Below are positions 57,420 to 64,000 of a stretch of DNA of 64,000 nt, in pieces (the first letter of the stretch is position 1; every line of letters starts with the position of its first letter). The position numbers were made by a program, and so were the translations under genes. Source of the DNA: Melastoma dodecandrum (Eukaryota; Streptophyta; Magnoliopsida; Myrtales; Melastomataceae). The notes under the pieces were generated by a model. That model was not told the DNA's origin. It made no database searches and saw only the letters and a program-made list of their open reading frames with translations. The DNA is taken from positions 7,415,501 through 7,479,500 of the forward strand of contig JARUPY010000539.1 of assembly GCA_029817715.1 (NCBI GenBank), given 5' to 3'.

Positions 57420-57900
57420 AAGACCTTCTATAAGGTAGAAAGTTTAATCAACTCTCTGTAATGAAGTGTACAAACAATTGTACCTTCTGTTTAATAGAGG
57501 GTGGATAATTCTACCTTCTATAAAGATGAAACGAATGATTATACCTTCGGTTGTTTGAAGTGTACAAAGGTGTACCTTCTATATGATAGATGGTGGAATT
57601 TAACCTTCTATTGTATAGAAAGCTAAATATATGACCTTCTATAGTGAAGTGTACGACGTTGTACCTTCTATAGTATAGAAACAGAGGATTATTCCTTCTG
57701 TATGAAGTGTACAAGTATGTACCTTCTGTTTGATAGAGGATGAAATTCAACCTTCTATTATATAGAAAGTTTAATATTCTTCCTTCTATAGTGAGGTGTA
57801 CGAATGTGTACCCTCTGTAGTGTAGAAACAGAGGTTTGCACCTTCTGTAATAGAGTGTACACTTATGTACCTTCTGTAGTAAGTTTCTGAAGTACTTACT
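57420..57900 (-). repeat. Repeat-rich spacer between ORF2 and pol of element F
   Basis: Over a dozen imperfect units alternate ACCTTCTATAGTATAGAA-like hairpin words with GAAGTGTACRA words, spaced about 25-60 bp. Many units are short inverted repeats (TTCTATAGTATAGAA). No ORF spans it. Confidence 0.7.
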
Positions 57901-57927
57901 TAACTTTTCGTTGTCTTATGAAAGACA

Positions 57928-60900
57928 TTATATAGGATGGCATATTCCTAACTCGCTTATGAAAAAGAAAAATTTTTCTTTATCCAGAGGTTTAGTAAAG
58001 ATATCAGCCAATTGGTGTTCAGTGTTAATGTATTCTACATTAACAGAAGCCTGTTGTACATTATCTCTCAGAAAGTGATGTCTGAGTTCAATATGCTTCG
58101 ATCTCGAGTGATATACTGGATTCTTAGCTAGGCTAATAGCACTAGTATTATCACATTTGATCGGTATCTTTGTAAATGAGTGACCATAGTCCTCAAGTTG
58201 TTGTTTCATCCACAGGAGTTGTGCACAGCAGCTTGCGGCTGCTATATACTCAGCTTCTGCAGTGGAGAGGGCAACAGAAGTCTGCTTCTTGGAAAACCAT
58301 GAAATTAACATGTTTCCCATGAGCTGACAAGTACCACTTGTACTCTTTCTGTCCACCTTACTTCCTGCGAAGTCTGCATCGGAGTATCCAGTGAGATCAA
58401 AATTTGATTTCTTAGAATACCAGATGCCAAGGTTTACAGAACCCTGTAGATATCTAAAGATCCTCTTGACCACAGTCATGTGAGATTCTTTAGGTGCTGA
58501 TTGAAATCTAGCACAGAGACATACACTAAACAGTATGTCAGGTCTAGAAGCTGTAAGGTACAGAAGAGAACCTATCATGCTTCTGTAGAGCTTACTATCC
58601 ACTTCTTTACCGTTTTCGTCTTTGTCCAATTGAGTATTTGTGCCCATTGGAGTAGACAAAGGTTTCGTGCCTTCTAGGCCGAATTTCTTCAGAAGCTGCT
58701 TAGTGTACTTTTCTTGATGTAAGAAAGTACCTTCTGCAGATTGCTGAATTTGTAAACCAAGGAAGAACGTAAGTTCTCCCATCATGCTCATCTCAAACTC
58801 ACTTGTCATGAGTTTGGAGAATTCTGCACAGAGCGTTTCATCAGTTGATCCAAAGATAATGTCATCGACATAGATCTGGACAACAATGAGATGATTGCTT
58901 CTGTGTTTGAGAAAGAGAGTAGTATCTACTCTTCCTCTATTGTAGCCCTTTTCGACAAGGAAGGAGCTAAGTTTCTCATACCATGCTCTAGGAGCCTGTT
59001 TAAGGCCATATAGAGCTTTGGAGAGTTTATAGACGTAGTCTCTGTGTTGCAGATCCTCGAAACCAGGAGGTTGACTTACGTAGACCTCTTCCTTGATTTC
59101 TCCATTGAGGAATGCACTTTTTACGTCCATTTGATACAACTTAAAGTTGTTAAAGCAAGCATAGGCTAATAACATTCGTATTGCCTCTAGACGAGCTACA
59201 GGAGCAAACGTCTCATCAAAGTCGATACCCTCTTGTTGAGAGTACCCTTTTGCAACGAGCCGAGCCTTGTTCCTCACAACAATGCCTGACTCATTTAGTT
59301 TGTTCCTGAAAACCCATTTAGTCCCAATGATGGAACGGTTACCAGGTTTAGGAACAAGTGACCACACTTTGCTCCGTTCAAATTGTTCAAGCTCCTCTTG
59401 CATAGCAAGTATCCAATCTGGATCGTTGAGAGCTTCATCAATATTCTCTGGCTCTTTCTGTGATAGAAAAGCCGAGTGTTCATAGAAGGCATTTACAGAA
59501 CTTCTAGTCTGTATGCCTCTGTTAAGATCTCCTATAACTTGGTCTATAGGATGACGTCTTTGATAAAGAGCAGGTGCTCTAATATCACTTTGTTGATCAT
59601 TATGAGAATGTTCTTCATAATTATCATTTGTTTGTTCAAGATCATTTTTAGATTCATGAACAGAAGGTTCACCCTTTTCTTTCGTAGAGGGTAGAGGTTC
59701 TACAACATCTTCTGTAGGTTCTTGAGATATAACATCTCTTGTAATAATAGTAGGAAGGTCATTAATTTTTACATTAATAAACTCCTCTATAGTAGAAGTT
59801 CTTTTGTTTAGAACTCTATAAGCTTTGCTAGACAAAGAGTATCCGAGAAAGATGCCCTCATCTGTCTTAGCTTCGAATTTTCCTAAATTGTCCTTAGAAG
59901 GTCTCAAGATAAAACAAGGACTTCCAAAGGAGTAGAAATAGGAGATGTTCGGTTTTCTCCCCCTATATAGTTGATAGGGAGTTTTCTCAAGTATGGGTCT
60001 AAGTAGAACCCTGTTTGATATGTAGCAGGCTGTATTCACAGCTTCTGCCCATAGGTTCTGTGGAGCAGAGCTCTCACACATCATGGTTCTAGCCATGTCT
60101 ATTAGAGTTCTATTTTTCCGTTCTGCTACTCCATTTTGTTGAGGAGTATAAGGAGCAGAAAAATTGTGATCGATACCTTGTTCGTCACAGAAAGTAGCGA
60201 AGTCATGGTTTTCAAACTCAGTACCATGATCCGTTCTTATAGCCTTTACAGAAGATCCAGTTTCATTCTGTAATTTCTTAGCTAGCTTAATGAAAGTTTC
60301 AAAAGCATCGCTTTTGTGAGTTAGAAATTTAACCCACGTGTATCTAGAGTAGTCATCGACCACAACTAGACAGTACCTTCTACCGCCGACACTCTGAACT
60401 CTAGTAGGTCCGAATAGATCCATATGTAGAAGTTCAAGAGGTTGAGAAGTAGAGACTTCATTCTTAGATTTGAATGAAGACTTAGTTTGTTTTCCAAGAG
60501 AACATGCTTCACAGAAGCTGTCATGCTCAAAACGGATATTGGGTAATCCCTTAACCAAATCCTTTTTCACAAGCTTGGATAACAATTTGAAGTTGGAGTG
60601 TCCCAACCTTCTATGCCATAGTAGGCTTTCATCTTTGACTGTCAGAAGGCAACTTTCTGTTGTACAGAAGCTATTCTGAGTCAAGGTATAGATATTCCTC
60701 TTACGGGTCCCAATGAAGCGAACTTCATTGTTCAGGATTCCGGAACACTTGTCTTGATCAAAAGTTATTTTATAACCTTTGTCACAAAGCTGGCTAATGC
60801 TCAGCAAATTATGTTTGAGTTCTGTAACCAACAGAACCTCATCGATGACCATGGAGTCAGAACTTCCAATGGTACCTTTACCGATGACAGAGCCTTTGCT

Positions 60901-62046
60901 ATTGTCACCGAATTTAACCGACCCTCCACATTGTAGAGTCAGTTGGGAAAATTTGGATGGGTCTCCGGTCATGTGCCTGGAGCATCCACTATCCAGATAC
61001 CATTCGCTTTCAACAGTTTCTGTTTGAAAGCAGGTATGAAGTTCATTTTGAGTTTCTGTGTGAGTTGTGAGGCACACTTGTGCTTCCTCATCATCAGAAT
61101 CATCAAGTTCTGCCCAAGAAGCTATTGCTTTCTTGAACTTGTATTTAGGAGAAGGTTTCTCCTTTTCTTTAAGTAAAGGACATTCTGTCTTGTAGTGTCC
61201 TTTCTTTTTGCATTCAAAGCATGTGACCAACTTTGGATCCATGTGTTTTTGGCTTCTCTTATTGAAGCGCTTTTTGGAGGCGAACCGCAAAAGTCGTTTA
61301 GCTATCATTGCGAGTTCATCATCCGAATCAGCTTCTGCTTCATCATCCGAACCTTCTGTAGGTTCTTCTGATGCTCTGAAAGCAACAGGTGCTCTCTTTA
61401 TATCTGGTTGAGAGGATCTTTCCATCTCATACGAGATTAAGGAGCTCATCAACTGATCTAGTCGAAGAATAGAGAGGTCTTTAGCTTCCTCTATAGCCGT
61501 TTTCTTGGCTTCCCATGATTTGGGTAGAGTACGCAAAACCTTTCGAACTAGTTCAGAATTTTGATAGGTTTTGCCCAAATGAGTTAGGGCATCGACTAGG
61601 AGGTTGAGTCTCTGGAACATTTGTTCTACAGATTCATCAGCCTTCATAGTAAAGTTTTCATATTGGTGAATTAAGAAATTCACCTTAGTTTCTCTTATCT
61701 GGTCTGTCCCAATATACATGGTGACAAGTTTGTCCCAGATTTCCTTGCCCGAAGTGCAAGTTGAAACTTTGACGAATTCACCTTCTGACATAGCATTGAA
61801 CATCAAATACTTTGCCGTTTTAGTGAGTCGTCTGATCTTAAGGTATTCCCGTGTAGGATGACCTTCTCGATCAAATTGTTGGTTCTCTGGTATAGAAGGA
61901 GGACCATCTTCTATATAAGACCATAAGTCTTCGTCAATTGCATCAACAAATGCGCTCATACGAATTTTCCAGTAGGAAAAATTCTTACCATCGAAAATGG
62001 GAGGATTCCCAACATGTGGTTTAGGCACATTATAGTTTTCAGCCAT
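57928..62046 (-). CDS. Gag-Pol polyprotein of Sirevirus-like element F, 1372 aa, intact
   Basis: One open frame from [13 protein letters not shown]. Gag 1-300: UBN2-type region with [20 protein letters not shown] (171-190) and a zinc knuckle C276-C279-H284-C289. Protease: [11 protein letters not shown] with DSG at 352-354. Integrase: H478, H483, C512, C515 and catalytic D543, D606, E642 (35 residues between the last two). RT: D974 in YQMDVKSAF and YVDD at 1059-1062. RNase H: YSDADFAG (D1223), E1266 region, KCDNTSAI and ADIFTKPL near 1347-1354. Domain order PR-INT-RT-RH is Copia. All catalytic residues I checked are present, so it could be autonomous. The product packages element RNA, processes itself, copies RNA to DNA and integrates it. 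Confidence 0.95.
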   Translation of the reverse strand: MAENYNVPKPHVGNPPIFDGKNFSYWKIRMSAFVDAIDEDLWSYIEDGPPSIPENQQFDREGHPTREYLKIRRLTKTAKYLMFNAMSEGEFVKVSTCTSGKEIWDKLVTMYIGTDQIRETKVNFLIHQYENFTMKADESVEQMFQRLNLLVDALTHLGKTYQNSELVRKVLRTLPKSWEAKKTAIEEAKDLSILRLDQLMSSLISYEMERSSQPDIKRAPVAFRASEEPTEGSDDEAEADSDDELAMIAKRLLRFASKKRFNKRSQKHMDPKLVTCFECKKKGHYKTECPLLKEKEKPSPKYKFKKAIASWAELDDSDDEEAQVCLTTHTETQNELHTCFQTETVESEWYLDSGCSRHMTGDPSKFSQLTLQCGGSVKFGDNSKGSVIGKGTIGSSDSMVIDEVLLVTELKHNLLSISQLCDKGYKITFDQDKCSGILNNEVRFIGTRKRNIYTLTQNSFCTTESCLLTVKDESLLWHRRLGHSNFKLLSKLVKKDLVKGLPNIRFEHDSFCEACSLGKQTKSSFKSKNEVSTSQPLELLHMDLFGPTRVQSVGGRRYCLVVVDDYSRYTWVKFLTHKSDAFETFIKLAKKLQNETGSSVKAIRTDHGTEFENHDFATFCDEQGIDHNFSAPYTPQQNGVAERKNRTLIDMARTMMCESSAPQNLWAEAVNTACYISNRVLLRPILEKTPYQLYRGRKPNISYFYSFGSPCFILRPSKDNLGKFEAKTDEGIFLGYSLSSKAYRVLNKRTSTIEEFINVKINDLPTIITRDVISQEPTEDVVEPLPSTKEKGEPSVHESKNDLEQTNDNYEEHSHNDQQSDIRAPALYQRRHPIDQVIGDLNRGIQTRSSVNAFYEHSAFLSQKEPENIDEALNDPDWILAMQEELEQFERSKVWSLVPKPGNRSIIGTKWVFRNKLNESGIVVRNKARLVAKGYSQQEGIDFDETFAPVARLEAIRMLLAYACFNNFKLYQMDVKSAFLNGEIKEEVYVSQPPGFEDLQHRDYVYKLSKALYGLKQAPRAWYEKLSSFLVEKGYNRGRVDTTLFLKHRSNHLIVVQIYVDDIIFGSTDETLCAEFSKLMTSEFEMSMMGELTFFLGLQIQQSAEGTFLHQEKYTKQLLKKFGLEGTKPLSTPMGTNTQLDKDENGKEVDSKLYRSMIGSLLYLTASRPDILFSVCLCARFQSAPKESHMTVVKRIFRYLQGSVNLGIWYSKKSNFDLTGYSDADFAGSKVDRKSTSGTCQLMGNMLISWFSKKQTSVALSTAEAEYIAAASCCAQLLWMKQQLEDYGHSFTKIPIKCDNTSAISLAKNPVYHSRSKHIELRHHFLRDNVQQASVNVEYINTEHQLADIFTKPLDKEKFFFFISELGICHPI

Positions 62047-63017
62047 ATGTTCGATTCGTATAGAGTATTACGCTTCTATAGAACAGAACGTTGACGAATA
62101 GAACCTCAACAAAGAAGCAAGCTTCTGTTGGGTAGAAGTCAGTCGTCAAGTCAACAATCAGGCCTCTGTTAAATAGAGCACGAGTGTCAATATGACAGAA
62201 CTGAGAATTTCTTTCAGGTGGCAGTTGTTGAATTCTCGCAGAGCAGCAAGCTTCTGCAGAACAGAAACAAAATGCCAAATGTGATATTCACAGAGCGTAT
62301 GCTTCTGTTGAATAGATTCTGATAGAATGCAGAGTTCTACAGAATGTTACAATTTAATACTCACAGAGCTTGAAGCTTCTGGAGGATGGAAAAGTTTAGT
62401 TCAGTCTCTGTTGAGTAGAACACTTATTCCAGACGTTGTTTTCAAACAGAGCGCAAGCTTCTGTTGAATAGAAGGTAGCTTCTGATAGAGCTAAAGCTTC
62501 TACAGAGATGACACAAATAGTTTCTCACAGAACAAGGTGCTTCTGTGGAACAGAGGTTAAATTCTGATAGAGCGTAAGCTTCTACAGAATAGAACCAAGT
62601 TGATTTTCACAGAGCTTAAAGCTTCTGTGCAGTAGGGGGTTGATTCTGATAGAGCGTAGGCTTCTACAGAATAGAACCAAGTAGATTTTCACAGAGCTTA
62701 AAGCTTCTGTGCAGTAGCGGGTTGATTCTGATAGAGCGTAGGCTTCTACAGAATAGAACCAAGTAGATTTTCACAGAGCTTAAAGCTTCTGTGTAGTAGT
62801 GGGTTGATTCTGATAAGCGTAGGCTTCTACAGAATAGAACCAAGTAGATTTTCACAGAGCTTAAAGCTTCTGTGCAGTAGCGGGTTGATTCTGATAGAGC
62901 GTAGGCTTCTACAGAATAGAACCAGTCACAGAGCTAAGAGCTTCTGTGGAGATGAGTGTGTAGCTGGAAAGAGCTTTTCAAGGATCTACAACAAGCTGTT
63001 AAGCCTCTGTTGAACCC
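62047..63017 (-). other. Leader of element F
   Basis: About 970 bases between the primer site and the gag start, without an ORF, rich in AGCTTCTGT / ACAGAAGC words and containing the tandem array listed separately. Confidence 0.7.
62561..62930 (-). repeat. Tandem repeat in the F leader, about 82-bp units
   Basis: ATTCTGATAGAGCGTA begins units at 62561, 62643, 62725, 62807 and 62888 (periods 82, 82, 82, 81). Units contain CTTCTACAGAATAGAACC and CACAGAGCTTAAAGCTTCTG and are nearly identical. Confidence 0.92.
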
Positions 63018-63029
63018 GCTCTGATACCA
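63018..63029 (-). other. Primer binding site of element F (tRNA-iMet type)
   Basis: Minus strand TGGTATCAGAGC, two bases after the LTR end. Confidence 0.93.
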
Positions 63030-63031
63030 AT

Positions 63032-64000
63032 TGTTACACTAAGAGGGGGGGTGAATTAGTGTTAATCTCCAAAATTGGATTTTAACCCTTTTTCGTTTTA
63101 CCCCGCAGCGGAATGAAAAGCTTCTGTTAAACAGAGCCTGTAAGTTTCTGTAAGACAGAATGTTTGATTGTGTACACAAATTTGTTTAATGGACACAAGG
63201 ATTTTTATAGTGGTTCAGCAAATTGCTTACGTCCACTCTTCACCCAGATATTTGGATGGTTTCCACTCAAATGTATCTCAGTACAAATTACACAAGTGAT
63301 AGCAACTAAAATCAGACCCAAAGGTTCTGTACAATAGAGGCTTGAGTGGCAGAACACAGACCAGAAGGTTATGTACCGTAGAAGCTCGTTATGTAGCACA
63401 AACCCGAAGGTTCTGTACTATAGTAACTTAGGCTCAATACAGACCAGAAGGTTCTGTATCGTAGAGGGTAAGGCACAACACAGACCAGAGGGTTCTGTGT
63501 CGAAGAGACTTAGGCACAACACAGACCAGAGGGTTCTGTGTCGAAGAAGGTAGGCACAACACAGAGGGTTCTGTGTCGAAGAAGGTAGGCACAACACAAA
63601 GGGTTCTGTGTCGAAGAGACTTAGGCACAACACAGACCAGAGGGTTCTGTGTCGAAGAAGGTAGGCACAACACAGAGGGTTCTGTGTCGAATATGTCAAT
63701 CCACAACAGAAGGTTCTGTATAGGAAAATGACCTAGATGAAAAGCACAGATCTGAAAGATTCTGTACCAAGGGTAGTCGACCTTCTACTGAACAGACCGT
63801 GAGGTTCTGTAGTAAAAGTGACCAGGAAAATGTATGCACAGACCCGTAGGGTTCTGTACTACAGAGGGTTGTACAGACCGTAAGGTTCTGCACTAAAGTA
63901 GATTCAGACCTGAAGGTTCTGCTCTACAGAGGGTTATACAGATCCGAAGATTCTGTACAACAGAAGGTTGCACGCGTTAACGTGACTAACAATGTAGCAA
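63032..64000 (-). repeat. 5' LTR of element F, partial
   Basis: Starts TGTTACACTAAGAGG on the plus strand and runs off the window. Corresponds to 52180-53073 of the 3' LTR, but is about 75 bp longer because of two extra GGGTTCTGTGTCGAA units. GAAnnTTC sites at 63406, 63447, 63709, 63912 and 63946. Confidence 0.93.

Larger units (their letters stand above)
52180..64000 (-). mobile_element. Sirevirus-like Copia retrotransposon F, apparently intact (5' LTR cut by window end)
   Basis: Minus orientation. 3' LTR 52180-54366, polypurine tract, a 604-aa second ORF, a repeat-rich spacer, a 1372-aa gag-pol, a tandem-repeat leader, the primer site, and a 5' LTR from 63032 that continues beyond the window. 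Long LTRs, an extra ORF after pol and several polypurine-like motifs upstream of the 3' LTR are hallmarks of the Sirevirus lineage. Both ORFs are open. The comparable 0.9 kb of the two LTRs differ by about ten substitutions plus repeat-number changes, so insertion was recent. Confidence 0.92.

Overview
This is eukaryotic nuclear DNA from a flowering plant, most likely a dicot. The evidence is two-exon major-latex-protein (Bet v 1 fold) genes, a plant 8-cysteine lipid-transfer-like gene, plant-type Copia and Gypsy LTR retrotransposons with tRNA-iMet primer sites, and long AT-rich intergenic DNA. I cannot fix the species; Myrtales is only a guess. No rRNA, tRNA, organelle or bacterial gene was recognised.

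Layout. 0-11 kb: a broken cluster of MLP-like genes on the minus strand (a frameshifted copy at 1.8-2.4 kb, exon-2 relics at 7.8-8.0 and 8.9-9.2 kb, an intact gene at 10.4-11.0 kb), split by Copia element A (2877-7734), complete with LTRs, primer site, polypurine tract and a 5-bp target duplication. 11.3-21.2 kb: a Copia RNase H relic, deleted Tork-type Copia element B (11.7-15.8 kb), and a decayed Sirevirus-like element C (LTR to 18.1 kb, gag-pol remnant to 20.9 kb) that stops at a minisatellite. 21.2-28.7 kb: mostly anonymous AT-rich DNA with one intact MLP gene on the plus strand (25.57-26.11 kb).

28.7-44.0 kb: a decayed Tat-type Gypsy element D (minus strand), interrupted by a younger Ogre/Tat-type element E (35148-41628, plus strand). 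E has a 4.7-kb 5' LTR, an accessory ORF1, a truncated 3' LTR and a 5-bp target duplication. 44-49.9 kb: anonymous DNA with rearranged fragments of an E-like LTR and a 311-bp direct repeat carrying a TATA box. 49.9-50.4 kb: an intact small secreted lipid-transfer-like gene.

52.2-64 kb: the youngest element, Sirevirus-like Copia F (minus strand; its 5' LTR runs off the window). It has an uninterrupted 1372-aa gag-pol, a second uninterrupted 604-aa ORF between pol and the 3' LTR, tandem-repeat leader and spacer, and LTRs with an array of GGTTCTGT units. Several units form GAAnnTTC heat-shock-element-like inverted repeats upstream of the inferred TATA box. This is the strongest candidate in the window for a live, stress-responsive mobile system. 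The host genes are few: two intact MLP genes and one lipid-transfer-like gene.
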